Positions 45,494 to 54,178 are shown, counted from the first letter of the stretch. The stretch is 56,139 nt of DNA from Bacteroides caecigallinarum (GCF_016902295.1 NZ_JACJLQ010000024.1:1-56139), one strand, 5' to 3'. The notes: generated by a model not told the origin, from the sequence alone. A program made the numbers and translations.

Positions 45494-45555
45494 GTTCTTA
45501 AGTTTTTAAGTTTTATGTAAGCATTAACCAACTTAAAAACTATAAACTTAAGAAC
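45494..45555. repeat. Imperfect inverted repeat of AAGTT(C/T)TT-type units
   Basis: The arm 45494-45512 pairs with 45530-45540 plus 45546-45555, a 5-nt bulge (TATAA) interrupting the second arm. Further degenerate copies (GAGTTTTTGAGTTATTAAGTTT) extend left to about 45462. It lies in the 96-nt gap before the M3 peptidase gene and looks like a Bacteroidota intergenic repeat; function unknown. Confidence 0.55.
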
Positions 45556-46626
45556 TTAAAAGTTTATTTCCAGTCTGCATCTCAGCGGATAATGATCCGA
45601 GGCATCTATCGAATCATCCACACTGCATTCCAGAACCTTGTAAGCATCCCCCACCATGATATGGTCAATTCTGAAATACAAAAAGTTTCTGTTATATGTT
45701 ATTCCAGGTCCGTTGCCAGCCTCTTTATATGCATCCTGTAGCCTTTCGCAGATTTTATTATGTACATACGAAACCGGAGTATCATTAAAATCACCGCAAA
45801 CTATCATATACGGAGAATACTCCTTTTCTATATACTCTGAAATGACATCAGCCTGCGGTCCGCGTATAGCCATAGCATCAGCCAGTTTCTTCAACAGATA
45901 TTTACTTCCGCTCTTCACCTTATCCTCATCGGGCGACTTCAGCATATCGGTATATACCTCTTTATCGTGCGCATCCAGCTTATTGGATTCCAGATGATTG
46001 ACAATTACGGGGATATCATAATCCTTGTATTTGACTGAGAAAATAGCACTTCCGTTACTCTTACTCACTATATTTATACCTTCTATGAGTCTTACAGTAT
46101 ATTTTGAATAGCATGCGATGGAATTTCCATTTACAGTATAAACCCTCATATAAGGATAAACTTTCAACAGAGAATTCTTAATTGCCGAATTATTCAAAGG
46201 ATATTCCTGAAGACAAACAATATCCGCTCCACTTTCCTTGATATAATCCAATATCGGATTTATCTTGCTCCCGTCGGCAGCTTTCTGTGTCTGCATCTGC
46301 ATCACATTATACGTCAACACATCGAGAGTTTCCCCATCAGAGCCATCTGAAGAAAAATTTACCGGACTGTACGACATCAGCGAATTCCATCCCAAAAGAA
46401 AAAAAGCGATTGGGACAACAACCATTTTCCATTTGGCAAATGCCCAAAACACAATGAAGCACAGATTGAAAATTATGAATATAGGAATGAAAAGCCCTGC
46501 ACAGGCCCATACGGGGTGCTGTACAGGCGAAATCATAGGACTATAGGCACATATCAGAAAGCCTGCACCTACAATAAGATTGATAATCAGGAAAAAGAAC
46601 TTAAATGTATTCCTTATGATTTTCAT
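45556..46626 (-). CDS. Endonuclease/exonuclease/phosphatase-fold membrane protein
   Basis: 356 residues. The N-terminus has two or three membrane helices (FFFLIINLIVGAGFLICAYSPM, HPVWACAGLFIPIFIIFNLCFIVFWAF, VVVPIAFFLLGW). From ~95 on is an EEP domain with LDVLTYNVMQMQ, DIVCLQEYPL, MIVCGDFNDTPVSYVHNKI and a final DASDHYPLRCRLEINF, so the acids and His of the fold are present. Substrate (nucleic acid, phospholipid or sugar phosphate) cannot be told. The gene overlaps the preceding rhomboid gene by 4 nt (ATGA), which suggests translational coupling. Confidence 0.85.
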   Translation of the reverse strand: MKIIRNTFKFFFLIINLIVGAGFLICAYSPMISPVQHPVWACAGLFIPIFIIFNLCFIVFWAFAKWKMVVVPIAFFLLGWNSLMSYSPVNFSSDGSDGETLDVLTYNVMQMQTQKAADGSKINPILDYIKESGADIVCLQEYPLNNSAIKNSLLKVYPYMRVYTVNGNSIACYSKYTVRLIEGINIVSKSNGSAIFSVKYKDYDIPVIVNHLESNKLDAHDKEVYTDMLKSPDEDKVKSGSKYLLKKLADAMAIRGPQADVISEYIEKEYSPYMIVCGDFNDTPVSYVHNKICERLQDAYKEAGNGPGITYNRNFLYFRIDHIMVGDAYKVLECSVDDSIDASDHYPLRCRLEINF

Positions 46627-47516
46627 CTTCTGCTTGCATCAAAAAGTTTCTTCTTTTCATCATCAGAAAGGCTTCCATACCCCGACTTCTTCAGTTTTTC
46701 AAGAATACGGTTTATCTCATCCTCATTTGCCTTCTTGCGCGCGTTATAATCATATTGCTGCTGGCGGTCGCCATAATGTACCTTCATCTTAGGTTTACGC
46801 TTCGGCATCTTGAAACCGCCGGAAAAGAAGTCAAGAACAGCATTAATCCATTTAGTAGCGTCATTACCCTTAGCAAGTCCCAGTGAGAACCAAAAACCTG
46901 CCGCTGCACCTCCAAGATGAGCTATATGCCCTCCGGCGTTACCTGAAGTCATAAACATCAAGTCAAGAAGCACCATAAACAAAGCCACATATTTCAGTCT
47001 GACAGTTCCAATAAACATAAACTGCACAGGAAATTCCGGTTCTCTGACCGCTGTAGCCACTACTATGGCAAGTACAGAAGCTGATGCTCCCACCAAAGTA
47101 GCTATATCCAGACTACCCTCAAAATAGGGGAACACATTATATGAAATCATATACAGCAAGCCGCCACATAATCCACCAAGAATATATAATCCTCGCAGAT
47201 GTTTGGACGAATAAAAATTAAGGAACAATCGCCCGAACCAGTATAGCCACAGCATATTAAATAACAAGTGGAATATACCGGCATGCATGAACATGTATGT
47301 AATCAACGACCAGGGCTGGTATAGCAAAGCGCCAAACGATGCCGGCAGGCTCAGATATAAAGCTATCGGATTATATGTAACATTGAAAAGCATCAGGAAA
47401 ACCCCGACAAGCTCTACGAACACAAAGACGGCACAGTTTATAAGTATCAGTCGTCCGACTATATCTTTTCCGAAAAAATTATATTTCATATCAGTAAAAA
47501 ATCTGTCCATTGCCAT
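46623..47516 (-). CDS. Rhomboid-family membrane protein (second of a tandem pair)
   Basis: 297 residues with six predicted membrane helices and a soluble C-terminus rich in Lys and Asp (KPKMKVHYGDRQQQYDYNARKKANEDEINRILEKLKKSGYGSLSDDEKKKLFDASRR). The sequence has the rhomboid loop WSLITYMFMHAGIFHLLFNMLWLYWFG, a GASASVLAIV at the nucleophile-Ser position (usual GxSG changed to GASA) and GGHIAHLGGAAAGFWFSL with the catalytic His. It overlaps the neighbouring rhomboid gene by 26 nt and the downstream EEP gene by 4 nt. The Ser-His pair appears present, so it is probably an active intramembrane protease, but this is not certain. Confidence 0.85.
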   Translation of the reverse strand: MAMDRFFTDMKYNFFGKDIVGRLILINCAVFVFVELVGVFLMLFNVTYNPIALYLSLPASFGALLYQPWSLITYMFMHAGIFHLLFNMLWLYWFGRLFLNFYSSKHLRGLYILGGLCGGLLYMISYNVFPYFEGSLDIATLVGASASVLAIVVATAVREPEFPVQFMFIGTVRLKYVALFMVLLDLMFMTSGNAGGHIAHLGGAAAGFWFSLGLAKGNDATKWINAVLDFFSGGFKMPKRKPKMKVHYGDRQQQYDYNARKKANEDEINRILEKLKKSGYGSLSDDEKKKLFDASRR

Positions 47517-48168
47517 TTTTCTTCCTCCAGTATAAAATAAGAATCAAACCGAACAACATACCTCCAAGATGTGCGAAATGGGCCACATTATCATTGGCCG
47601 ACATTCCCATAAACAACTCTATCAAAGCATAGAATATCACAAAATATTTTGCCTTGATAGGAAACGGAAGCGGGAATACAAACATCTGGCTATTCGGGAA
47701 CAACATTCCAAAAGCCAACAATATACCATAAATAGCTCCTGAAGCACCCACAGTACGCATCATGTTGAGATATTCATCCATAGGTATTATACCGAACCCT
47801 GTCTGAACGCTATCATAATTGACCAAGACAGTCTCGTACTGAACAAACTGTACAAGTTCCTGAATAAGTCCGGCTCCTATTCCGCAAACCATATAATATA
47901 TAAGAAATCTCTTCGGTCCCCATACCTGTTCAAGCACACGGCCAAACATCCACAAAGCAAACATATTGAAGAATATATGGGTAAAGCCTCCATGCATAAA
48001 CATATATGTCACCAACTGTCCGGTATTGAAATCGGAAGCCATAAAGAAATGCAGACTCAATATCTTATCAACATCAATACCATATCTTTCTGCTACAATA
48101 GCCCCGAAGAAACACAGCACATTTATGATAATAAGATTTTTCGTTATCGGCGGAATACTATTATTCAT
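47491..48168 (-). CDS. Rhomboid-family intramembrane serine protease
   Basis: 225 residues with membrane helices along the length. It has the canonical features: FFMASDFNTGQLVTYMFMHGGFTHIFFNMFALWMFGRVLE, the Ser motif VGASGAIYGILLAFGML (GASG) and NDNVAHFAHLGGMLFGLILIL with the catalytic His. It would cleave membrane-bound substrates. It is the first gene of a three-gene unit with the second rhomboid (26-nt overlap) and the EEP protein. Confidence 0.9.
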   Translation of the reverse strand: MNNSIPPITKNLIIINVLCFFGAIVAERYGIDVDKILSLHFFMASDFNTGQLVTYMFMHGGFTHIFFNMFALWMFGRVLEQVWGPKRFLIYYMVCGIGAGLIQELVQFVQYETVLVNYDSVQTGFGIIPMDEYLNMMRTVGASGAIYGILLAFGMLFPNSQMFVFPLPFPIKAKYFVIFYALIELFMGMSANDNVAHFAHLGGMLFGLILILYWRKKNGNGQIFY

Positions 48169-48230
48169 ACTTTAAACAATTAATTTTAAAAATATATGCA
48201 GATAATAATTATCTGATTGAAAATTACTTG

Positions 48231-48238
48231 CAAAAGTA
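48231..48238 (-). promoter_or_regulatory. -7 element (TACTTTTG) of the rhomboid operon
   Basis: A perfect TAnnTTTG on the minus strand, 62 nt before the rhomboid start codon; no clear -33 box. Confidence 0.45.
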
Positions 48239-48544
48239 ACATTATATTCTTTTATAATGAAAAGTGTTAGTGTTTTTTACATATTTGGTCTATAAAGTTT
48301 CCAATAATAAATAATTCTGTCATAAACAGACATACATAAAGTTACGTAAAACTGATTTCAAAACAGCATATTCCACAAGATAAACTTGTTATAGACACTT
48401 CATTTCACGGTTAAGGATAAATCTCAAATTAACATTGTAAGTTTCATTCGATATTTTACCGTAACATATCGTTGTTTTTAATGTCAGAAAATAAGTGTTT
48501 ACCGAAGCTTGCTTAGTCTATTCCCAATCAAAATAATTAATCAA
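48239..48544. other. Non-coding gap upstream of the rhomboid operon
   Basis: About 300 nt of A/T-rich DNA between the rhomboid promoter and the terminator of the N-glycanase operon. I see no open frame with a plausible start, no RNA fold and no repeat worth naming. Confidence 0.6.
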
Positions 48545-48593
48545 TAAAAAAAGTTCGCCTAATTCTTTCAATGAATCCGACGAACTTTTTTTA
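48545..48593 (-). terminator. Terminator of the N-glycanase operon
   Basis: AAAAAAAGTTCG (near 48546-48557) pairs with CGAACTTTTTTT (near 48581-48592), with a 23-nt loop. On the minus strand it follows the N-glycanase stop (48609) by about 15 nt. Confidence 0.75.
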
Positions 48594-48608
48594 TCAAACT
48601 ATTTATAA

Positions 48609-49847
48609 TTATTCATCCCATACCAGATAAGCAGACACCAGCCAATGATTCAATTCATCTTTATTCACAGGCTGCGCTTCAGGTATGCTGACGGTAAAAG
48701 TATGCTTTCCGGGTTGTATGTTCGGAAGTTCAACCACCTCAGGCAACACATCCGACCCGGGACACCAGTTGGAACGTGACAAATCCGAAGATGCCAGTGG
48801 TTCTTCCACCTCTTTTGTCTTATATCCATCTTCGCTGATATAAGCCGCCAGACGTTTGATGAGCCAGACACCGGTAGCAGGATTAAAACGACGGAAAGAA
48901 GCACAATCGTCTCTCCAAGGTATAAAGCTGTAAACCTCTTTTCCATCCACGGAAAGTATATTGCGTTTCTGTACAAATTCATCACCTCCTGAATGACCAC
49001 CATGTCCTGTAACAATATATTTCAGACGAACATTTTTCGCATTCTTTGGAAGCACAAAATCTGTAGAGACAGATTTACGGGCAAAAATATCAGGATAAGA
49101 CTGACCAATATAATATACGGTGTTCATCAGCGGTTCCACATGACGGCGGACAAGCTTCTCGCATGCGACCGGAGTTTCCTTGAATTTCAGCTCCATACTG
49201 GCCACGTAGCCTTCTTTTGTCCAAGTGTCAATAAAGATTCCTACATACACCTCACCTTTAAGTTCGGAATATAAATCTGTAATATCCTGCTCCCATTGCA
49301 CACATTTCTCCCATTTGGGAATATATACCGGACGACGTTTGCTGGATAAAGAATCATCATCCTCACTGAAATGCCCTACCCCGAAAGGTGTCATGAAACG
49401 CATCAGCTCTATAGTAGGCAAATAATCCTTTCCCGGAACAATTCCTATCATATTTTCCAGCTTCAGGCTATCAATCTCAGGAAATTTCTTTTTCCCTTGT
49501 GCGATACTCAACAGATTCACAGCCGATTTTTTGGGAAGTACAAAACAAGAGCCGGATTTATCCCAGCGGTCTCCATTTGAAGCTACAGTCACTTTCAAAC
49601 TGACAGTCACATCACGCTGGTAATCGGGAATCTGAATTTTCTTCAATATAATACGACCGTTCACCAAATGGATCACACCATCGGCTCCGGCTTCAGAATA
49701 ACCCGCATACGTATCTGGCACGAAACGGATATTCTCCTTATCAAACACAGTCAAATTTAAGTTTCCTTTTGCCGGAAGTTCCTTATGTCCTGCCGCACAT
49801 ACATTCAACGCCACGAGTAAGGAAACAAACATACTAATTATCTTCAT
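48609..49847 (-). CDS. PNGase F-type peptide-N4-(N-acetylglucosaminyl)asparagine amidase
   Basis: 412 residues with a signal ([20 protein letters not shown]; a lipobox is not clear). N-terminal PNGase F domain: [31 protein letters not shown], and [17 protein letters not shown], where Asp96 is the expected catalytic Asp. C-terminal domain: [67 protein letters not shown] (Glu of GDEF is the likely second acid) and [37 protein letters not shown]. The enzyme releases N-glycans from asparagine. It is last in an operon with a GH29 fucosidase and a GH10-like protein, so host glycoprotein deglycosylation is the likely job; substrate preference is inference. Confidence 0.85.
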   Translation of the reverse strand: MKIISMFVSLLVALNVCAAGHKELPAKGNLNLTVFDKENIRFVPDTYAGYSEAGADGVIHLVNGRIILKKIQIPDYQRDVTVSLKVTVASNGDRWDKSGSCFVLPKKSAVNLLSIAQGKKKFPEIDSLKLENMIGIVPGKDYLPTIELMRFMTPFGVGHFSEDDDSLSSKRRPVYIPKWEKCVQWEQDITDLYSELKGEVYVGIFIDTWTKEGYVASMELKFKETPVACEKLVRRHVEPLMNTVYYIGQSYPDIFARKSVSTDFVLPKNAKNVRLKYIVTGHGGHSGGDEFVQKRNILSVDGKEVYSFIPWRDDCASFRRFNPATGVWLIKRLAAYISEDGYKTKEVEEPLASSDLSRSNWCPGSDVLPEVVELPNIQPGKHTFTVSIPEAQPVNKDELNHWLVSAYLVWDE

Positions 49848-49859
49848 ACACTTAATTTA

Positions 49860-51908
49860 TTATTTTGCTACTTCAAAACCTCTTTTATCCAAGTAAGCCT
49901 TAAACTTATACAGATATTCTTCATCAGGACCATCAAAGAATGAGACACCTGAAGCTCCATTATTGAAAGCCTCATCCAATGCCTCCTCGAAGGTATCTTT
50001 AATATCAGGGAACATCAAACCTGCATAAATTTTTGCCCTACCATTGATAGTCTGTACACTTTCTTTCACCGAACGTCCAATCCACTCCGGCCCTTCATAA
50101 TAGAAACCATTGTAAATCATCGGGAAATAAGCATCGAGCGACCACTCTCCCCAATCCTGACGCACCATCTTGCGAGCCATGGAAGGACCTGGGAATACAG
50201 CCGCTGAAATGTGTTTCCCGTCTGCCTTGATGGTCTGGGTAATCTTATCTACAACACGCGTAATGGCATCAAGACGGAAGTTTATCCATGACTGGTCTTC
50301 CATAGGATACTTCAACTCCAAAGGGTCTTTTCCTGTCTGTTCCTTGAACATTTTCCGACATACATCGCAATAACAATAATCATATTCCGGCAATTCAGAC
50401 GTCTGCTCAATTCCGTAATTCTTCCACAAGCTTACCGGTAACACCACATCAGGGAAACGTACATAATCCAGATGAACCCCATCCACATAAGGCAGATTCG
50501 CCTCTTTCAGGTAATCGGCAGCCAGATATTCGGCCACCCCTTCATGATTAGGACATAAGAAGCGATAATAATCCACGTATGCTGGCTTGTCATAACCTGA
50601 TTCTCCTTTACGGTTCACGGCAAACCAGTCAGGATGCGTTTCAAGAACCTCTCTTCTGTTCATTGTCCACTTCCAATAATGCGCCTCCAAACCTGCTTCC
50701 TTACACATCTTGTAAGTGTCCTCATCATAACCTTCAAACATCACTCCACTGATGCCACATTCCTTCATAAGAGCAAAGTATTTCTTATAATATCCATCTC
50801 CCTTTTCCTTGTTAATACGCATCCATACCCAGTTCTTAACCTGACGAGGAGTAATAGCCTCGCGGGTAAAACGACCATTATGATCCACCACATAACGCAC
50901 TTTTTCTTCAGGCACACTTACCGACATACAGAATGTACGTTGAGTGGCTTCTACCAATATTTCAGAACCCTCAGGCAAGTTCTTCAGTTCAGCATCGGTC
51001 AGGAAGAAATTCTCCTTGGCACGAAGGTAATTTTTCTCTTTGGCATAATTATCAAGTTGTGCGTAGAACATGGCCCAAAGCAACTTATAGGCAGCCATAT
51101 TGTAAGGATACTTAAAAGAGTCGGTTCCTGTTCCCACCACCTTATCGGACAGATACAGGAAGCCCCATCTGTCAGGCATGTGCATATCAATCCGTCCTGT
51201 AGGCATCCACACCCAGTTCTCTTCACGCTGTCCAGGCTTCAACCACTGCACACGCGAGAAATTTATACGCCAATAGTTTCCGGCTTGAGCAGGATTGGAA
51301 AAATTCACAGTCAGAGCCTTATGAGGAATAGCCATTTCCACACTCCATTGCTTGTCCTTATCTTTCGACTTGTTCAAAGTGCCTTCACGATGAATAGCCA
51401 GCTGAAGTCCCGGACAATCCCACTGAATCATAAAATTACCGCCAGAACGGTAAGGTTTGTCCAGCATCAAGTCAAAAATTACCCCTTTCGCATTGGTTTC
51501 TATCTCAAAGTAATTCTGTCCGTCACCATCAGGATCCAGGAATACCTCAAAGTCATTGTCATAATAGATAATCGTATCCCTCTGACTGAGTTTCGCCTTG
51601 ATGTCATCCTCCTGCAAAACAGCCCCTACATATAAGTAATTGTCATCCCACAACATCTTGGTAGAGGTATCATAGCAAGGTTTGGCAAATCCTTCCCCGC
51701 TTATATCCACAAAAGTAGAAGTCGGTTGAGTTTTTTCCCATGCCGTTTCATTCAGCTTTCCATCTATCTTGATTTTTCCATCTACACGATAGCACACATA
51801 CCCATCGGGAAGCGTAAGCATACGTTCATACTTTTCATACAATCCCTGTCCCCAGAGTTGTCCAATCATTGCTAAAGCAAACAAACTGCCTATCAATCTT
51901 TTCTTCAT
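49860..51908 (-). CDS. CBM9-like plus GH10-like (GHL10/DUF187-type) glycoside hydrolase
   Basis: 682 residues with a signal peptide (LIGSLFALAMIGQLWGQG). Residues ~40-260 are a CBM9-like module (VDGKIKIDGKLNETAWEKTQPTSTFVDIS, LWDDNYLYVGAVLQEDD, DNDFEVFLDPDGDGQNYFEIETNAKG, WSVEMAIPHKAL). The rest is a (beta/alpha)8 barrel of the glycosyl-hydrolase-like 10 group: VKNWVWMRINKEKGDGYYKKYFALMKECGISGVMFEGYDEDTYKM, PYVDGVHLDYVRFPDVVLP, DAYFPMIYNGFYYEGPEW, GASGVSFFDGPDE. Family members act on unknown glycans. It contains a YCYCDVCRKMF cysteine cluster. Encoded between the fucosidase (16 nt) and the N-glycanase (12 nt). Confidence 0.8.
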   Translation of the reverse strand: MKKRLIGSLFALAMIGQLWGQGLYEKYERMLTLPDGYVCYRVDGKIKIDGKLNETAWEKTQPTSTFVDISGEGFAKPCYDTSTKMLWDDNYLYVGAVLQEDDIKAKLSQRDTIIYYDNDFEVFLDPDGDGQNYFEIETNAKGVIFDLMLDKPYRSGGNFMIQWDCPGLQLAIHREGTLNKSKDKDKQWSVEMAIPHKALTVNFSNPAQAGNYWRINFSRVQWLKPGQREENWVWMPTGRIDMHMPDRWGFLYLSDKVVGTGTDSFKYPYNMAAYKLLWAMFYAQLDNYAKEKNYLRAKENFFLTDAELKNLPEGSEILVEATQRTFCMSVSVPEEKVRYVVDHNGRFTREAITPRQVKNWVWMRINKEKGDGYYKKYFALMKECGISGVMFEGYDEDTYKMCKEAGLEAHYWKWTMNRREVLETHPDWFAVNRKGESGYDKPAYVDYYRFLCPNHEGVAEYLAADYLKEANLPYVDGVHLDYVRFPDVVLPVSLWKNYGIEQTSELPEYDYCYCDVCRKMFKEQTGKDPLELKYPMEDQSWINFRLDAITRVVDKITQTIKADGKHISAAVFPGPSMARKMVRQDWGEWSLDAYFPMIYNGFYYEGPEWIGRSVKESVQTINGRAKIYAGLMFPDIKDTFEEALDEAFNNGASGVSFFDGPDEEYLYKFKAYLDKRGFEVAK

Positions 51909-51924
51909 AATCTGTGTTTTTCAA

Positions 51925-53274
51925 TTAGTTACTTTCAATTACCTGTCCCGCTCCACGGTACAATTTGACAGGTCCGTCCAATAATACGGCTACTACCGTA
52001 ATTTGTGAATCAAGTACATGGTCGGGTACATCAATATAAAGATTACCAGGCACTTCACTCCAATAGTTCTTATTATATACCTTATAAGATAGCATGGCGC
52101 CATTACCTACCACCCATACTCGGTTGACTTTATTCATCAACCCCTTCACTTCAACAGGTCCGTTAGGTTTATAAGGCAAGTAAAGATACAATATATCACC
52201 ACCTTTATTCAGAGTTGTATATCCCTGGAAGTGTTCAGTAGGAATACCCGCACGAGTATCATAAACAGCCTCCTTGTGTTTTTTGGTCCAACGTCCAAAT
52301 TCTTTAAGAATAGCCACCTGCTCTTCAGGAATTGTACCGTCCTCTTTAGGACCTATGTCGAGCAACAAATTTCCTCCCATGCTCAAGCAATCCACAAAAG
52401 TCCTCAACAAGATATAAGGCGACTTATAGTTACTATCCGTATGCTGATAGCCCCAAGAATCATTCATGGTCATACACAATTCCCAATATTTATCTTTAGG
52501 ACGAACAATAGGAACTCCCTGCTCCGGTGTGGCATAATCTCCATATCCCTGAATACGTGAGTTGATAATTACATTTTTATTATCAGAACGCAACAAATCC
52601 ACAATACCTTTAGAATCCCATGCCTCTGCAGTCTGTTCCCAGTCTCCGTCGAACCAATACAAATCTGGCTTCCAAGTCTTATTCAACTCGGACAGTTGTG
52701 CCATATTGAAATCAACGAAACGTTTCCAGCGTTGTGGATCATTAGAATAACGCACCTCAGTACGTGTCATATTAGGATAATCAGGATGCGACCAGTCCAA
52801 CAAGGAATAATAGAATCCCAATTTCAATCCTTGCTTACGGACTTCTTTTACAAAAGGACTGATTAAATCCCTTTTAGCCGGCGTACATTTAACCGTGCTC
52901 AACTCACCCGCCTTTGTGTCCCACAAAGCCATTCCATCATGATGCTTTGTCGTAATCACTGTATAGCGGGCTCCACTCTCTTTAATCAAGTCCACCCAAG
53001 CCTTAGGGTCATACTTCGAGGCAGTAAATCCATCTTTTTGACTCATGTACTCCTCATACGGAAGGTATTTATTAAAGAAAGACCAGCTTTCAGAAACCCC
53101 CTTTACAGAATAAATGCCCCAATGAATAAAAATACCCAACTTGGCATTTGAGAACCACTCCATTCTTTTTTCTTTCATAGCATCCTGCTGTGATTTTTCT
53201 GGTGTCTGACTCATGACAGGTACAAACGCACAACAATAAGCTATACACAAAGCTACAATTTGTTTGTTTAGCAT
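51925..53274 (-). CDS. GH29 alpha-L-fucosidase
   Basis: The start is set at 53274 (MLNKQIVALCIAYCCAFVPVMSQT, a good signal peptide), giving about 449 residues; the 27 upstream codons of the longer frame are A/T-rich leader. GH29 motifs: EWFSNAKLGIFIHWGIYSVKGVSESWSFF, YTVITTKHHDGMALWDT, GLKLGFYYSLLDWSHPDYP, nucleophile Asp209 in DLYWFDGDWEQ and CLSMGGNLLLDIGPKEDGTIPEEQ. It removes alpha-L-fucose from glycans. First gene of the operon with the GH10-like and N-glycanase genes, so it could trim core or antenna fucose of N-glycans; inference. Its C-terminus differs from the GH29 remnant at 14822-15214. Confidence 0.93.
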   Translation of the reverse strand: MLNKQIVALCIAYCCAFVPVMSQTPEKSQQDAMKEKRMEWFSNAKLGIFIHWGIYSVKGVSESWSFFNKYLPYEEYMSQKDGFTASKYDPKAWVDLIKESGARYTVITTKHHDGMALWDTKAGELSTVKCTPAKRDLISPFVKEVRKQGLKLGFYYSLLDWSHPDYPNMTRTEVRYSNDPQRWKRFVDFNMAQLSELNKTWKPDLYWFDGDWEQTAEAWDSKGIVDLLRSDNKNVIINSRIQGYGDYATPEQGVPIVRPKDKYWELCMTMNDSWGYQHTDSNYKSPYILLRTFVDCLSMGGNLLLDIGPKEDGTIPEEQVAILKEFGRWTKKHKEAVYDTRAGIPTEHFQGYTTLNKGGDILYLYLPYKPNGPVEVKGLMNKVNRVWVVGNGAMLSYKVYNKNYWSEVPGNLYIDVPDHVLDSQITVVAVLLDGPVKLYRGAGQVIESN

Positions 53275-53409
53275 ATTGATTAATAAAATATTAAAAAAAT
53301 AAAACAATCCACTCAGACAAGCCGCAAAGGTATTCATGTTATCCAAACGGCTCATACATAAGGTTAAACAAGTATATATCTAAATATCAAAAAAATATTC
53401 TATACATTG

Positions 53410-53417
53410 CAAAGATA
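53410..53417 (-). promoter_or_regulatory. -7 element (TATCTTTG) of the fucosidase operon
   Basis: A perfect TAnnTTTG on the minus strand, 135 nt before the chosen fucosidase start. The long leader and the A/T-rich frame between them have no clear repeats or fold. No -33 box seen. Confidence 0.45.
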
Positions 53418-53483
53418 ATAAAATCTTTTATAATTCCATTACAATATAGAAAATATTCTATAAATCCATTTAAAAAAGTATGT

Positions 53484-53495
53484 TTTGTTTACGCA
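53484..53495. repeat. Left copy of a 12-bp direct repeat TTTGTTTACGCA
   Basis: Identical to 53703-53714. The two copies bracket the tRNA-Met 3' fragment and its terminator. Confidence 0.55.
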
Positions 53496-53503
53496 AGAGC
53501 ATA

Positions 53504-53532
53504 AAAAAAGCAGCTACGAATTTCGTAACTGC
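53504..53532 (-). terminator. Terminator downstream of the tRNA-Met fragment
   Basis: GCAGCTACGAA (53510-53520) pairs with TTCGTAACTGC (53522-53532), one mismatch; on the minus strand the 3' arm is followed by TTTTTTTAT. It lies 15 nt beyond the 3' end of the tRNA fragment, as expected for the native tRNA terminator. Confidence 0.7.
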
Positions 53533-53546
53533 CTGATTTTTCTTCG

Positions 53547-53588
53547 TGGACCAGCCAGGGCTTGAACCTGGGACCTCCAGATTATGAG
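53547..53588 (-). pseudogene. 3' half of tRNA-Met (anticodon CAT), probable attachment site
   Basis: On the minus strand: anticodon loop CTCATAA, 3' anticodon arm TCTGG, variable AGGTC, T arm with TTCAAGC loop, then 3' acceptor strand CTGGTCC and discriminator A. The sequence 5' of the loop is TCGTT and cannot pair with TCTGG, so the 5' half is absent. A tRNA 3' half of this size, with its terminator still behind it, is what remains when an integrative element uses the tRNA 3' end. The intact tRNA would be expected at the far right end, outside the window. Confidence 0.75.
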
Positions 53589-53591
53589 AAC

Positions 53592-53625
53592 GATAAAATG
53601 ATATTCTACGATAGCTCATTTTATC
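53592..53625. repeat. Perfect 10-bp inverted repeat next to the tRNA-Met fragment
   Basis: GATAAAATGA (53592-53601) and TCATTTTATC (53616-53625), 14 nt apart, 4 nt from the tRNA fragment's broken end. It could be a recombinase arm or core-type site of the inserted element; inference only. Confidence 0.55.
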
Positions 53626-53958
53626 AATATTAATTGAATATCAAGCAGTTATGAATTTTACTATTTCTTATAAAACTCATTAAATACCCATAACTGAAAC
53701 CGTTTGTTTACGCAGAAACAAGTGTATGAAACAGCCAGTTTCCCATCCGGAGTTATGCTAAGTACCCTTTTTGCTTTTTATAAGCCATATTGCTGTCGTA
53801 AGTAATTTGTGTTTTGCGACAAAATAAGGTTACTAGTAAATGTAGATTACTTGTTGACGTTATAACCAATTATTTGTTGTATAAATGCTCTTTTTTGATA
53901 TATTTCATCTTGATTCTGTGGGTTTATTTGTACCTTTACACCGAAAGGAATGTCTTTT
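53626..53958. other. Gap between the tRNA-Met fragment and the XRE pseudogene
   Basis: About 330 nt. It holds the second copy of TTTGTTTACGCA (53703-53714) and, near its right end, TACCTTTA (about 53929), a near match to the -7 consensus that could have driven the XRE gene. No convincing coding frame or RNA is visible. Confidence 0.5.
53703..53714. repeat. Right copy of the 12-bp direct repeat TTTGTTTACGCA
   Basis: Identical to 53484-53495, 219 bp away. Flanking bases differ immediately. Confidence 0.55.
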
Positions 53959-54178
53959 ATGGAAAAAGAAATAATTAACAGGCTAAAGATTGTGCTTGCC
54001 GAAGAACAAAAAAGCAGTAAGTGACTGGCAGAGCAATTAGGAAAACACAGAGCTACTGTCTCCAAATGGGTAACGAATAGAATACCATGCAGCCGGACGC
54101 AGAAACCTCCTGCGAATAACAGAAGCTTTGAATATTGATGCAGGTAGACTACTCAACCAAAAACATTTGAAAAAATGA
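53959..54178 (+). pseudogene. Decayed XRE-type helix-turn-helix regulator gene
   Basis: From the ATG at 53959 the frame reads MEKEIINRLKIVLAEEQKSSK, then a TGA at 54022-54024 where a Trp (TGG) is expected, then LAEQLGKHRATVSKWVTNR in the same frame, which is an XRE/Cro HTH. Near 54082 the frame shifts (extra bases before ATGCAGCCGGACGCAG), and near 54110 one base is lost (AAACCTCCTG). The last part, RITEALNIDAGRLLNQKHLKK, is again readable and ends in a TGA at 54176-54178. The gene therefore has one nonsense and at least two frame changes. Its last codons overlap the AlbA-type start (ATGA), so the two were once translationally coupled and probably functioned together. Confidence 0.8.

Noticed and set aside
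50634..51635. 333-residue open frame on the plus strand
   Set aside because: It lies wholly antisense to the CBM9/GH10-like gene, whose motifs are clear; no start context or family motif.
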